Of a stretch of 64,000 bases of DNA, positions 41,688 through 50,835 are shown piece after piece (the stretch's first letter is position 1; each line of letters opens with the position of its first letter). Source of the DNA: Streptosporangium pseudovulgare (lineage in GTDB: Bacteria; Actinomycetota; Actinomycetes; Streptosporangiales; Streptosporangiaceae). The translations under genes were made by a program, and so were the position numbers. The DNA lies in NCBI RefSeq assembly GCF_014648055.1, contig NZ_BMQJ01000025.1, positions 26,896 to 90,895 of the forward strand, in the 5' to 3' direction. The notes below the pieces were generated by a model. The model saw nothing but the letters and a program-made list of their open reading frames with translations. It was not told where the DNA came from and did not search any database.

Positions 41688-43142
41688 ATGAGGGTGGGGA
41701 CGGCGGAGCCCGCCACAGGGCTCCCGGATGATGTCGTACGCACTGCTCCGAGCATCTGGACGCGCTCCTACGCGCGGGTCCTGCTGGTGGGAGACGTCAC
41801 CTGCGCCGTGGTGGCCTGCGAGACGGTCCTCGGGACCCGTCTGTGGCTCGGCGCTTTCATTCCGAGGACGGAGGCGCTGCTGGGGCTCGGCCTGGCCCTG
41901 GCGTGGCCGTTCTCGCTCGCGATCGCCGGCGCGTACCGAAGGCGCGCGCACGGCGAGGGAACGGAGGAGTTCCGGGCGGTTTTCGACGGAGGCGTGGGAC
42001 TGACCGCCGCCGTGGCCATCGGCGCCTACGCGACACAGACGACCATCGCCCGGAGTTTCGTCATGGCGATGTTCCCGCTGGCCCTTCTCCTGACGATTCT
42101 CTTCCGATATCGCATGCGCAAACGGCTCCACCGGCGGCGCTCCCACGGCGAGTACATGCGCCGGGTGGTCGCCGTCGGCCACCGCGAGTCCGTGCTCGAC
42201 CTGGTGATGCAGTTCCGCAGGCAGCCGCACCACGGCATGCGGGTGGTGGCCGCCTGCCTGCCCGCCCCCACGGAGGTGGCCGACGTCGACGGCGTCCCGG
42301 TCCTCGGGGGATTCACCGACGTCGCCGAGGTCGTGACCAAGGCCGACGCCGACGCCGTCGCCGTGCTGGCCTGCCCCGAACTGGACGGCGCCGCGCTGCG
42401 CCGGCTCGCCTGGGACCTGGAGGACGCCCGCACCGACCTGTTCGTGGCGCCCGCGCTGATGGACGTCGCGGGCCCGCGCATCAGCATCCGCCCGGTGGCC
42501 GGGATGCCGCTGCTGCACGTGGAGCACCCGGAGTTCGACGGTGCGAAACACCTCGCCAAGAACCTGTTCGACCGGACCGGCGCCGCGGCGGCCCTGCTGC
42601 TGCTGGCCGTGCCCATGCTCGCCATCAGCGCCCTGATCCGGGCGACCAGCCCGGGTCCGGCACTGTTCCGGCAGGTCAGGGTGGGCAGGGGCGGCGAGGA
42701 GTTCAGGGTGGTGAAGTTCCGCACCATGGTGGCGGACGCCGAACACCGCAAAGTGGAGCTCGTCTCGCACAACGAGTTCGACGGCGTGCTGTTCAAAATT
42801 CGGAACGATCCAAGGATCACCCGGATCGGGGCGTTCCTGCGCCGCTACTCCCTCGACGAGCTGCCGCAGCTCCTCAACGTGCTGCGGGGGGAGATGTCGC
42901 TCGTCGGGCCGAGACCCCCGCTGCCCGACGAGGTCGCCCAGTACGGCGCCGACGTCCGCCGCCGCCTGGTCGTCAAGCCCGGCATGACCGGCCTGTGGCA
43001 GGTGAGCGGCCGATCCGACCTGAGCTGGGAGGAGTCGGTCCGCCTGGACCTGCGCTACGTCGAGAACTGGTCCCTCATGCTCGACCTGCAGATCCTGTGG
43101 AAGACCTGGAGCGCCGTCACCGGCGGAGAAGGAGCCTACTGA
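41688..43142 (+). CDS. polyprenyl-phosphate sugar-1-phosphate transferase (initiating transferase)
   Basis: A 484 aa membrane enzyme that starts polysaccharide assembly by moving a sugar-1-phosphate from a nucleotide sugar to polyprenyl phosphate. The N-terminal half has four or five helices and a CoA-binding-like domain (VDGVPVLGGFTDVAEVVTKA). The catalytic PHPT domain starts with LFDRTGAAAALLLLAVPMLA and has ATSPGPALFRQVRVGRGGEE, RRYSLDELPQLLNVLRGEMS and VGPRPPLPDE. First gene of the locus, 2 bases before rmlA. Confidence 0.93.
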   Translation: MRVGTAEPATGLPDDVVRTAPSIWTRSYARVLLVGDVTCAVVACETVLGTRLWLGAFIPRTEALLGLGLALAWPFSLAIAGAYRRRAHGEGTEEFRAVFDGGVGLTAAVAIGAYATQTTIARSFVMAMFPLALLLTILFRYRMRKRLHRRRSHGEYMRRVVAVGHRESVLDLVMQFRRQPHHGMRVVAACLPAPTEVADVDGVPVLGGFTDVAEVVTKADADAVAVLACPELDGAALRRLAWDLEDARTDLFVAPALMDVAGPRISIRPVAGMPLLHVEHPEFDGAKHLAKNLFDRTGAAAALLLLAVPMLAISALIRATSPGPALFRQVRVGRGGEEFRVVKFRTMVADAEHRKVELVSHNEFDGVLFKIRNDPRITRIGAFLRRYSLDELPQLLNVLRGEMSLVGPRPPLPDEVAQYGADVRRRLVVKPGMTGLWQVSGRSDLSWEESVRLDLRYVENWSLMLDLQILWKTWSAVTGGEGAY

Positions 43143-43144
43143 CC

Positions 43145-44212
43145 GTGAAAGCACTCCTGCTCGCCGGAGGGTCGGGCACCCGGTTGCGGCCCATCACCCA
43201 TACCTCCGCCAAGCAGCTCGTCCCGGTCGCCAACAAGCCCGTCCTGTTCTACGGACTGGAGGCCATCGGGGCCGCCGGGATCCGCGAGGTCGGGATCGTC
43301 GTGGGCGACACGCAGGCCGAGATCGAGGCGGCGGTCGGCGACGGCTCGGCGTTCGGCCTGCAGGTGACCTACCTGCGCCAGAAGGCGCCGCTGGGCCTCG
43401 CCCACGCCGTGCTGATCGCCCGCGACTACCTCGGCGACGACGACTTCGTCATGTACCTCGGCGACAACTTCATCGTCGGCGGCATCGACGACATCGTGGC
43501 GCGGTTCGCCCGCGAGCGGCCGGACGCCCAGATCATGCTCACCCGGGTCGGCGACCCCCGGCAGTTCGGCGTGGCCGAGCTGGACGCCGACGGCCGCGTC
43601 GTCGGGCTGGAGGAGAAACCCGCCGCCCCCAAGAGCGACCTCGCGCTCGTCGGCGTCTACCTCTTCACGCCCGTGATCCACGAGGCGGTGGCCGGGCTCA
43701 AGCCGTCGTGGCGGGGCGAGCTGGAGATCACCGACGCGATCCAGTGGCTGATCGAGGAGGGGCGGCGCGTCTCCTCCACCGTCATCACCGGCTACTGGAA
43801 GGACACCGGCAACGTCACCGACATGCTGGAGGTCAACCGGCTGGTCCTGGAATCCCTGGAGCCCCGGGTGAACGGCCGGGCGGACGCCGCCAGCGAGCTG
43901 ATCGGCCGGGTCGTCGTCGAGGCGGGCGCCGTGGTGGAGCGGTCGCGCATCGTCGGCCCGGCCGTCATCGGCGCCGGGACCCGCGTCGTGGACAGCTACG
44001 TCGGCCCCTTCACCTCCATCGCGGCCGGCTGCCTGATCTCCGGCAGCGAGATCGAGTACTCGATCGTGCTGCCCAGGTCCTCGATCCGCGGGGTCTCCCG
44101 GATCGAGGCGTCCCTCATCGGCCACGACGTCGAGGTCACCCCCGCCCCCGCCATCCCCCGAGCCCACCGCCTCGTGCTGGGCGATCACAGCAAGGTGCAG
44201 ATCATTTCATGA
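43145..44212 (+). CDS. rmlA: glucose-1-phosphate thymidylyltransferase, long form
   Basis: A 355 aa enzyme making dTDP-glucose from dTTP and glucose-1-phosphate, the first step to dTDP-L-rhamnose. The nucleotide-binding signature is LLAGGSGTRLRPITHTSAKQ. YLGDNFIVGG and EEKPAAPKSDLALVGVYLF form the sugar site. The left-handed beta-helix C-terminus (about 250-355) marks the long RmlA form usual in actinobacteria. The GTG start lies 2 bases after the transferase stop, and the stop overlaps rmlB by 4 bases. Confidence 0.93.
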   Translation: MKALLLAGGSGTRLRPITHTSAKQLVPVANKPVLFYGLEAIGAAGIREVGIVVGDTQAEIEAAVGDGSAFGLQVTYLRQKAPLGLAHAVLIARDYLGDDDFVMYLGDNFIVGGIDDIVARFARERPDAQIMLTRVGDPRQFGVAELDADGRVVGLEEKPAAPKSDLALVGVYLFTPVIHEAVAGLKPSWRGELEITDAIQWLIEEGRRVSSTVITGYWKDTGNVTDMLEVNRLVLESLEPRVNGRADAASELIGRVVVEAGAVVERSRIVGPAVIGAGTRVVDSYVGPFTSIAAGCLISGSEIEYSIVLPRSSIRGVSRIEASLIGHDVEVTPAPAIPRAHRLVLGDHSKVQIIS

Positions 44213-45297
44213 CAGACTCCGGCCGCACCGCCGCCCGCGCGTTCCGCCGTGTCCTGGTCACCGGTGGCGCCGGGTTCATCGGCTCCCACTTCGCCCGCGC
44301 GCTCGCCGCGGACGGCGCCGCCGTGACGGTCCTCGACAAGCTGACCTACGCCGGCAACCCGGCGAACCTGCGCGACGTCCCGCACGACTTCGTGCGCGGC
44401 GACGTCTGCGACGCCGCGCTCCTGGCGGAGGTCGTGCCCGGCCACGACCTCGTGGTCAACTTCGCCGCCGAGTCCCACGTGGACCGGTCGATCGAGGGGC
44501 CGGCCGAGTTCACCCGGACCAACGTCCTCGGCACGCAGGCCCTGATGCAGGCGTGCCTTTCGGCGGGCGTCCCGCGGGTGGTGCAGGTGTCCACCGACGA
44601 GGTGTACGGGTCGATCGACAGCGGCTCCTGGGACGAGTCCGCGCCGCCGCGGCCCCGCTCGCCGTACGCGGCGGCCAAGGCGGGCGGCGACATGATCGCG
44701 CTCGCCTACGCCACCACCTACGGCCTGCCGGTGTCGATCACCCGCTGCGGCAACAACTACGGGCCGTACCAGTACCCGGAGAAGATGATCCCGCTCTTCG
44801 TGACCAACCTGCTGCGCGGCCTGAAGGTGCCCCTGTACGGCGACGGCGGCAACGTGCGCGACTGGATCCACGTCGCCGACCACTGCGCGGGCATCCGCCT
44901 GGTGGCCGAGCGCGGCGAGCCCGGCGAGGTCTACCACATCGCCGGTACGGCGGAGCTGACCAACGTCGAGCTCACCGGGCGGCTGCTCACGGCCTGCGAC
45001 GCGGGCTGGGACATGGTCGAGCGCGTCGCCGACCGCAAGGGGCACGACCGCCGCTACTCGCTGGACGACGCGAGGCTGCGCGCCCTCGGCTACCGGCCGG
45101 CCGTGCCGTTCGACCGGGGGCTGGCCGACACCGTCCGCTGGTACGCCGACAACCCCGGCTGGTGGAAGACCGCCGTGGAGGAGCGCCACGGGGAGTCCCG
45201 GACCGTCCGGGGCGCCCTCGGGGCCGGGCCGGGCGGGAACGTCCGCGGGGCTCCCCGAGGTCCCGCGGTCGCCGCGCCGGGCGAGGGGGCCGCATGA
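44209..45297 (+). CDS. rmlB: dTDP-glucose 4,6-dehydratase
   Basis: A 362 aa short-chain dehydrogenase of the extended family, converting dTDP-glucose to dTDP-4-keto-6-deoxyglucose with bound NAD. The Rossmann motif is VTGGAGFIGSHFARALAADG. The catalytic region has VQVSTDEVYGS, and the YxxxK pair is in SPYAAAKAGGD. The RCGNNYGPYQYPEKMIPLF signature identifies RmlB. The last 30 residues are a Gly/Ala-rich tail not typical of the family. It overlaps both neighbours by 4 bases. Confidence 0.94.
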   Translation: MTDSGRTAARAFRRVLVTGGAGFIGSHFARALAADGAAVTVLDKLTYAGNPANLRDVPHDFVRGDVCDAALLAEVVPGHDLVVNFAAESHVDRSIEGPAEFTRTNVLGTQALMQACLSAGVPRVVQVSTDEVYGSIDSGSWDESAPPRPRSPYAAAKAGGDMIALAYATTYGLPVSITRCGNNYGPYQYPEKMIPLFVTNLLRGLKVPLYGDGGNVRDWIHVADHCAGIRLVAERGEPGEVYHIAGTAELTNVELTGRLLTACDAGWDMVERVADRKGHDRRYSLDDARLRALGYRPAVPFDRGLADTVRWYADNPGWWKTAVEERHGESRTVRGALGAGPGGNVRGAPRGPAVAAPGEGAA

Positions 45298-46151
45298 CCC
45301 GGTGGCTGGTCACCGGCGCCTCCGGGATGCTCGCCGCCGAGTTGCTGCGCCGCCTGGAGGCCGACGGGGAGGACGTCGTCGCGCTCGGCAGGGCCGACCT
45401 CGACCTGCGCGACACGCGCGCCGTACGCCGCCTGGTGCCCGACCACCGGCCGGACGTCGTGGTGAACTGCGCCGCGTGGACCGCGGTGGACGACGCCGAG
45501 ACCCGCGAGGCCGAGGCGCTGGCCGTCAACGGGCACGGGGTGCGGGCACTGGCCGAGGCGTGCCGGGCCGCCGGCGCGCGGCTGATCCAGCCGTCCACCG
45601 ATTACGTCTTCGACGGCACCGCCCGCGCCCCTTATCCCGAGGACGCCCCGACCGGCCCGGTCAACGCCTACGGGCGCACCAAGCTCGCGGGCGAGCGGGC
45701 GGTGCTGGAGACGCTCCCCGGCGCCGGCTACGTCGTGCGGACCGCCTGGCTGTACGGCGCGGCCGGCCGGGACTTCGTCCGCGCGATGCTCGCGGCGGAG
45801 CGGGCGCGGCCGGTCGTGGACGTCGTGGCCGACCAGTTCGGTCAGCCGACCTGGGCCGGTGACCTCGCGGCCTGGATCGCCGCGCTCGGCCGCGCGGACG
45901 CCCCGCCGGGCGTCTACCACGCCACCGGCTCCGGCCGCACGAGCTGGTACGGCTTCGCCCGGGAGATCTTCGAGCTGGCCGGCGCGGACCCGGCGCGGGT
46001 CAACCCGGTCACGGCGGAGCGGTTCCCCCGCCCGGCGCGGCGTCCGGCCTACAGCGTGCTGGGGCACGACCGGTGGCACCGGGCGGGGCTGCCGCCGCTG
46101 CGGGACTGGCGGGAGGCGCTGCGGGAGTCCGATGTTCTGGTCAGAGGCTAG
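45294..46151 (+). CDS. rmlD: dTDP-4-dehydrorhamnose reductase
   Basis: A 285 aa NAD(P)H-dependent reductase making dTDP-L-rhamnose, the last step of the pathway. The N-terminal Rossmann motif is WLVTGASGMLAAELLRRLEA. The VNCAAWTAVDDAE, QPSTDYVFDGT and YGRTKLAGE motifs (Tyr and Lys catalytic) are clear. It is coupled to rmlB by a 4-base overlap and convergent with rmlC; their 3' ends overlap by 11 bases. Confidence 0.93.
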   Translation: MTRWLVTGASGMLAAELLRRLEADGEDVVALGRADLDLRDTRAVRRLVPDHRPDVVVNCAAWTAVDDAETREAEALAVNGHGVRALAEACRAAGARLIQPSTDYVFDGTARAPYPEDAPTGPVNAYGRTKLAGERAVLETLPGAGYVVRTAWLYGAAGRDFVRAMLAAERARPVVDVVADQFGQPTWAGDLAAWIAALGRADAPPGVYHATGSGRTSWYGFAREIFELAGADPARVNPVTAERFPRPARRPAYSVLGHDRWHRAGLPPLRDWREALRESDVLVRG

Positions 46152-46836
46152 GGCCGCCCACGCCGTCCACGGCGGGGAGGTCCGGGGCGGAACCGTACGG
46201 GTCCGGCACCCGGGCGGCGCCGTCCGCGACGGTGGCACGGTCCACGGCGGCCAGGCGGCGGTAGTGCGCCGCGCAGGTCTCGTAGCGGGGCAGCAGCCCC
46301 GCCGCGAGGGCCTCGGCGAGGGTGGGCGCGGCGGCGTCCTTGTCCGACAGGATCGGCTCCACGTCGGCCGGCCACTCGATGCCGACGGCCGGGTCGAGCG
46401 GGTGGATGCCGTGCTCGCGGGCCGGGGTGTAGGGCTCCGAGCACAGGTAGACGACCGTGGCCTGCTCGGTGAGCGCCATGAAGCCGTGGCCCAGCCCCTC
46501 GGCGACGTACAGGCCGCGCCGCGACTCCTCGTCCAGGCGCACCGTCTCCCACCGGCCGAAGGTCGGCGAGCCCACCCGGATGTCCACCACCACGTCGAGG
46601 ACGGCCCCGGAGACGCACGTGAGGTATTTCGCCTGGCCGGGCGGCACGTCCGCGAAGTGGACGCCCCGCACCACCCCGCGCCGGGAGACCGAGCAGTTGG
46701 CCTGGGCCAGGCCGAGCCCGCGCCCGGCCGCCTCCCGCAACCCGTCGTAGGGGAAGACCTCGGCGAACGTGCCGCGCCGGTCGGCGTGGACCCGCGGCGT
46801 GTGGACCCACGCGCCGTCGATGCTCAGCGGCTTCAT
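46141..46836 (-). CDS. rmlC: dTDP-4-dehydrorhamnose 3,5-epimerase
   Basis: A 231 aa cupin epimerase, the third step to dTDP-L-rhamnose. Characteristic stretches are PRVHADRRGTFAEVFPYDGL, SVSRRGVVRGVHFADVPPGQ with the catalytic histidine, YVAEGLGHGFMALTEQATVV and YLCSEPYTPAREHGIHPLDP. It is longer than the usual 180-200 aa because of a C-terminal extension. It is transcribed against the rest of the operon and is divergent from the C-methyltransferase. The alternative start 46848 would add four residues. Confidence 0.92.
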   Translation of the reverse strand: MKPLSIDGAWVHTPRVHADRRGTFAEVFPYDGLREAAGRGLGLAQANCSVSRRGVVRGVHFADVPPGQAKYLTCVSGAVLDVVVDIRVGSPTFGRWETVRLDEESRRGLYVAEGLGHGFMALTEQATVVYLCSEPYTPAREHGIHPLDPAVGIEWPADVEPILSDKDAAAPTLAEALAAGLLPRYETCAAHYRRLAAVDRATVADGAARVPDPYGSAPDLPAVDGVGGPSL

Positions 46837-46962
46837 GGGCCGAAGCATGCCACGGCGGTGTAACGCGGTGGAGGAAACGGGCGAAATTCAAGGGTCCCCG
46901 CCCGCTGAAGTGATCTTGGCGAATACCGGTCGAGCCGCGTCGCGCGGCGAGGGAGCGTAACC

Positions 46963-48198
46963 ATGACAACCTGCCGGCTGTGCGGCTCGACGAGCCTGGC
47001 CAGCGTCGTCGACCTGGGGGCGACCCCGCCCTGCGAGCGGTTCCTGACCGCCGACCGGCTCGACGAGCCGGAGCCGGCCTACCCGCTGCACCTGCGGGTG
47101 TGCACCGTCTGCTGGCTGGCGCAGATCCCGCCGCTGATCACCCCCGAGGACACCTTCACCGAGTACGCCTACTTCTCGTCCTACTCGACGTCGTGGGTGG
47201 AGCACGCGCGGCGGTTCGTGGACGACGCGGCCGGGCGGCTGGGGCTGGACGGCGGCTCGTTCGTCGTCGAGGTGGCCAGCAACGACGGCTACCTGCTGCG
47301 GCACGTCGTCGACCGGGGCATCCGCTGCCTGGGCGTCGAGCCGTCGGCGAACGTGGGGCGGGCGGCGAGGGAGCACGGCGTGCCGACGCTGGAGGCGTTC
47401 CTCGGCCCGGAGACCGGCGCGGCGGTGCGCGCGGAGCACGGGCCGGCCGACCTCGTCGTGGCCAACAACGTCTACGCCCACATCCCCGACGTCATCGGCT
47501 TCACCAGGGGCCTGCGCGCGCTCGTCGCCGACGACGGGTGGGTCTCCGTCGAGGTGCAGCACCTGCTGACGCTGATGGAGCTGAACCAGTACGACACGAT
47601 CTACCACGAGCACTTCCAGTACTACACGGTCGCCTCCGCCCGCCGCGCCCTGGCCTCGGGCGGGCTGACCCTGGTGGACGTCGAGCGGCTGCCGACCCAC
47701 GGGGGCTCGATCCGGCTGTGGGCCCGCCCGGCGGAGGCGGCGGGCGAGCCATCGGAGCGGGTGACCGAGGCGCTCGCCGAGGAGAAGGCCGCCGGCCTGC
47801 ACGAACTCGCCGGGTACGCCGAGTTCGCCGGGCGGGTGGCCCGGGTCCGGCGCGACCTGCTGGGGTTCCTGCTGCGGGCCGCGGAGGAGGGCCGTACGGT
47901 CGTCGGCTACGGCGCACCGGGCAAGGGGAACACGCTGCTCAACCACTGCGGCGTCCGCCCCGACCTGCTCCGCTACACCGTCGACCGCAACCCCTACAAG
48001 CACGGCAGGTTCACCCCGGGCGCGCGGATCCCGATCCACCCGCCCGAGCGGATCGCCGAGGACCGGCCCGACTACGTGCTGGTCCTGCCGTGGAACCTGC
48101 GCGAGGAGCTCACCGGCCAGCTGTCCTTCGTCGGCGGGTGGGGCGGCCGGCTGGTCTTCCCCATCCCGAGACTGGAGATCGTCGAGGTGAAGCCGTGA
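46963..48198 (+). CDS. sugar C-methyltransferase, zinc-finger type (NovU/TylCIII-like)
   Basis: A 411 aa SAM-dependent methyltransferase of the group that adds a branch methyl to nucleotide-activated keto-sugars. The N-terminal zinc site uses CRLC (residues 4-7) and CTVC near 47. The SAM motif is FVVEVASNDGYLLRHVVDRG. The catalytic region YDTIYHEHFQYYTVASARR follows, then the C-terminal Methyltransf_14 domain (VVGYGAPGKGNTLLNHCGVR). It overlaps the cytidylyltransferase by 4 bases, pointing to a CDP- or dTDP-linked branched sugar. Confidence 0.9.
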   Translation: MTTCRLCGSTSLASVVDLGATPPCERFLTADRLDEPEPAYPLHLRVCTVCWLAQIPPLITPEDTFTEYAYFSSYSTSWVEHARRFVDDAAGRLGLDGGSFVVEVASNDGYLLRHVVDRGIRCLGVEPSANVGRAAREHGVPTLEAFLGPETGAAVRAEHGPADLVVANNVYAHIPDVIGFTRGLRALVADDGWVSVEVQHLLTLMELNQYDTIYHEHFQYYTVASARRALASGGLTLVDVERLPTHGGSIRLWARPAEAAGEPSERVTEALAEEKAAGLHELAGYAEFAGRVARVRRDLLGFLLRAAEEGRTVVGYGAPGKGNTLLNHCGVRPDLLRYTVDRNPYKHGRFTPGARIPIHPPERIAEDRPDYVLVLPWNLREELTGQLSFVGGWGGRLVFPIPRLEIVEVKP

Positions 48199-49121
48199 AG
48201 GTCGTCCTCTTCTGCGGCGGGTACGGCACGCGGATGCGCACCGGGACACCCGGTGACGTGCCCAAGCCCATGCAGCTCGTGGGTCCCCGCCCGCTCATCT
48301 GGCATGTGATGCGGTACTACGCGCACTTCGGGCACACCGAGTTCGTCCTCTGCCTGGGCTACGGCGCGCACCACATCAAGGACTTCTTCCTGAACTACGA
48401 GGAGACCACCTCCAACGACTTCGTGCTGCGCGGCGGCCGGGTCGAGCTGCTGTCCGCCGACATCTCCGAATGGTCGATCTCGTTCGTGCAGACCGGCATC
48501 GACTCGCCCATCGGCGAACGGCTGCGCCGGGTCCGCGACCACCTCGGCGGCGACGACATGTTCCTCGCCAACTACGCCGACGTGCTCACCGACGCGCCGC
48601 TGCCGGAGATCATCGACCGCTTCGCCGCCTCCGGCGCGGGCGCCTCGATGATGGTCGTCCCGCCGTCGGACACCTTCCACTGCGTGGAGCTCGGCGAACG
48701 CGGGCTGGTCGGGGGCATCACCCCGGTCAGCCGAATGCCGCTGTGGGTGAACGGCGGGTACTTCGTGCTCCGGCAGGAGGTCTTCGACCACATCCCGCCG
48801 GGCGGCGACCTCGTCACGGACGGCTGCGCCGAGCTGGCCAAGCGCGGCCGGCTGCTCGCCTACCCGCACCGCGGCTACTGGCGGCCGACCGACACGGTCC
48901 GGGAGCGGGTCGCCCTGGACGAGGCGTACTCGCGGGGCGAGCGGCCGTGGGCGCTGTGGGAGCGCGAGCCCGGCACGCCGCCGCTTCCGCCGGGAACGGT
49001 CCCACGGGCCGCCGGGGCCGTACCGGCGGGGGCCGGAGCCCCGGCCGGTCTCACCGGAGCCCCGCCGGGACCGTCCGCGGGCGGGGTGGCGGCGGCCGTA
49101 CCGGGGGCGCGTACTCCGTGA
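48195..49121 (+). CDS. glucose-1-phosphate cytidylyltransferase-like nucleotidyltransferase
   Basis: A 308 aa enzyme of the RfbF type, which makes CDP-glucose for 3,6-dideoxy and branched sugars. The signature VVLFCGGYGTRMRTGTPGDV is followed by PKPMQLVGPRPLIWHVMRYY and FVLCLGYGAHHIKDFFLNYE. An Asn-Tyr-Ala-Asp (NYADVLTDAPL) site binds the metal. The last 45 residues form an Ala/Gly/Pro tail with no counterpart in the family. No CDP-glucose 4,6-dehydratase is adjacent, so its product may be used by the nearby epimerase or methyltransferase. Confidence 0.87.
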   Translation: MKVVLFCGGYGTRMRTGTPGDVPKPMQLVGPRPLIWHVMRYYAHFGHTEFVLCLGYGAHHIKDFFLNYEETTSNDFVLRGGRVELLSADISEWSISFVQTGIDSPIGERLRRVRDHLGGDDMFLANYADVLTDAPLPEIIDRFAASGAGASMMVVPPSDTFHCVELGERGLVGGITPVSRMPLWVNGGYFVLRQEVFDHIPPGGDLVTDGCAELAKRGRLLAYPHRGYWRPTDTVRERVALDEAYSRGERPWALWEREPGTPPLPPGTVPRAAGAVPAGAGAPAGLTGAPPGPSAGGVAAAVPGARTP

Positions 49122-49792
49122 TCGGATTCCGGACGCCACCGGGCGGCGGCGCGATCGCCCTGCTCGCCGCGCACTGCGACGACCTCGCCATCGGCGCCGG
49201 CGGCACCCTGCTCACCCTCTGCACGGCCCGCCCCGGGCTCCGGGTGGACGCGCTGGTGCTCTCCGGCGGCGGCACCGAGCGGGAGGACGAGGAGCACGCC
49301 GCCCTCGCGGCCTTCTGCCCCGGCGCGGACCTGCGGCTGACCGTGCTGAAACTGCCCGACGGGCGGCTGCCGGCGCACTGGGGCGAGGCCAAGGAGGCGG
49401 TCGAGGACCTGCGCGCGCGGACCGACCCCGACCTGCTGTTCGCGCCGCACCCCGGCGACGCCCACCAGGACCACCGGGGTCTGGCGAAGCTCGTGCCCAC
49501 GGCCTTCCGCGACCACCAGGTGCTCGGCTACGAGATCGTCAAATGGGACGGCGACCTCGGGCGGCCGTCGGTCTATCAGCCGCTCGCCCCGGAGGTCGCC
49601 GAGGCGAAGGCGGCCCTGCTGCACGAGCACTACCCCTCACAGCGCCGGCGGCCCTGGTACGACCGCGAGGTGTTCCTCGGGCTGGCCCGCATCCGCGGGA
49701 TCGAGTGCCACGCCCGCTACGCCGAGGCGTTCCACGTAAGCAAGCTGACCCTTGATCTGGCTGGAGGAGAGACGCGATGCGGGTGCTGCTGA
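49118..49792 (+). CDS. PIG-L family deacetylase
   Basis: A 224 aa zinc-dependent N-deacetylase of the LmbE/PIG-L type. The metal motif is AAHCDDLAIGAGGTL (family: AHxDD), and the second metal site is APHPGDAHQDHRGLAKL. These enzymes remove acetyl groups from N-acetylated amino sugars. It overlaps the upstream cytidylyltransferase by 4 bases and the downstream epimerase by 16 bases. Location implies action on a sugar nucleotide or intermediate of this polysaccharide. Confidence 0.87.
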   Translation: MIGFRTPPGGGAIALLAAHCDDLAIGAGGTLLTLCTARPGLRVDALVLSGGGTEREDEEHAALAAFCPGADLRLTVLKLPDGRLPAHWGEAKEAVEDLRARTDPDLLFAPHPGDAHQDHRGLAKLVPTAFRDHQVLGYEIVKWDGDLGRPSVYQPLAPEVAEAKAALLHEHYPSQRRRPWYDREVFLGLARIRGIECHARYAEAFHVSKLTLDLAGGETRCGCC

Positions 49793-50835
49793 CCGGGCAT
49801 CAGGGATACCTGGGGAGTGTGATGGCCCCGGCGCTGGCCGGGGCGGGTCACGAGGTCATCGGCCTGGACTCCGGGCTGTTCGCCGACTGCGTCCTGGGGC
49901 CCGCGCCCGCCGACCCGGGCGGGCACGTGACCGACCTGCGGGACGTCACCGCCGCCGAGCTGACCGGGGTGGACGCGGTGATCCACCTGGCCGCGCTGTC
50001 CAACGACCCGCTCGGCTCGCTGGCGCCGGAACTGACCTACGAGATCAACCACCACGCGTCGGTACGGCTGGCCCGGCTGGCCCGAGACGCGGGCGTGCGG
50101 CGGTTCCTGTACGCCTCCACCTGCTCGGTCTACGGCGCCTCCGGCGACGACGGCCTGGTCGGCGAGGACGCGCCGCTGCGCCCGGTGACCCCGTACGCCG
50201 AGTCCAAGGTCCGCGTCGAGGACGACCTGGCCGAGCTGGCCGACGGCGACTTCAGCCCGGTGTTCCTGCGCAACGCCACCGCGTTCGGCTTCTCACCCCG
50301 GCTGCGGGCCGACATCGTGCTGAACAACCTCGTGGGGCACGCGCTGCTGACCGGGGAGATCCGGGTGCTGTCCGACGGCACCCCGTGGCGGCCGCTGGTG
50401 CACGCCCGCGACATCGCCGACGCCTTCGTCCTGGCGCTGACGGCCCCCCGGGACGCGGTGCACGCCAGGGCGTTCAACGTGGGCACCGAAGAGAACAACG
50501 TGCGGGTGTCGGAGATCGCCGCCGAGGTCGCCGAGGCGGTGCCCGGCTCCCGGCTGGAGATCACCGGTGAGGCCGGGGCGGACCCGCGGTCCTACCGGGT
50601 CGACTTCTCCCGGGTGCGCGCCGCGCTGCCCGGCTACCGGCCGCGCTGGACGGTCAAGGCGGGCGCGGCCGAACTGGTGGAGTCCTACGAGCGGCACGGC
50701 CTGACGGGGCACGACTTCCAGCGGTGTTTCACCCGCCTGACCCGGCTGGCGAACCGGCGGATGGCCGGCACCGTCGACGACACGCTCCGGCCGGTCACCG
50801 GTGACGCGCTCCGGCCGCGGGACGGCCGCGGATGA
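49777..50835 (+). CDS. NAD-dependent sugar-nucleotide epimerase/dehydratase
   Basis: A 352 aa extended short-chain dehydrogenase. The Rossmann motif is VLLTGHQGYLGSVMAPALAG. The catalytic serine/threonine and YxxxK lie in YASTCSVYGASG and TPYAESKVRVEDDLAE. RNATAFGFSPRLRADIVLNN lies in the C-terminal substrate region. The exact reaction (epimerisation, dehydration or reduction) cannot be read from sequence. The ATG lies 16 bases inside the PIG-L gene, so expression is coupled. Confidence 0.87.
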   Translation: MRVLLTGHQGYLGSVMAPALAGAGHEVIGLDSGLFADCVLGPAPADPGGHVTDLRDVTAAELTGVDAVIHLAALSNDPLGSLAPELTYEINHHASVRLARLARDAGVRRFLYASTCSVYGASGDDGLVGEDAPLRPVTPYAESKVRVEDDLAELADGDFSPVFLRNATAFGFSPRLRADIVLNNLVGHALLTGEIRVLSDGTPWRPLVHARDIADAFVLALTAPRDAVHARAFNVGTEENNVRVSEIAAEVAEAVPGSRLEITGEAGADPRSYRVDFSRVRAALPGYRPRWTVKAGAAELVESYERHGLTGHDFQRCFTRLTRLANRRMAGTVDDTLRPVTGDALRPRDGRG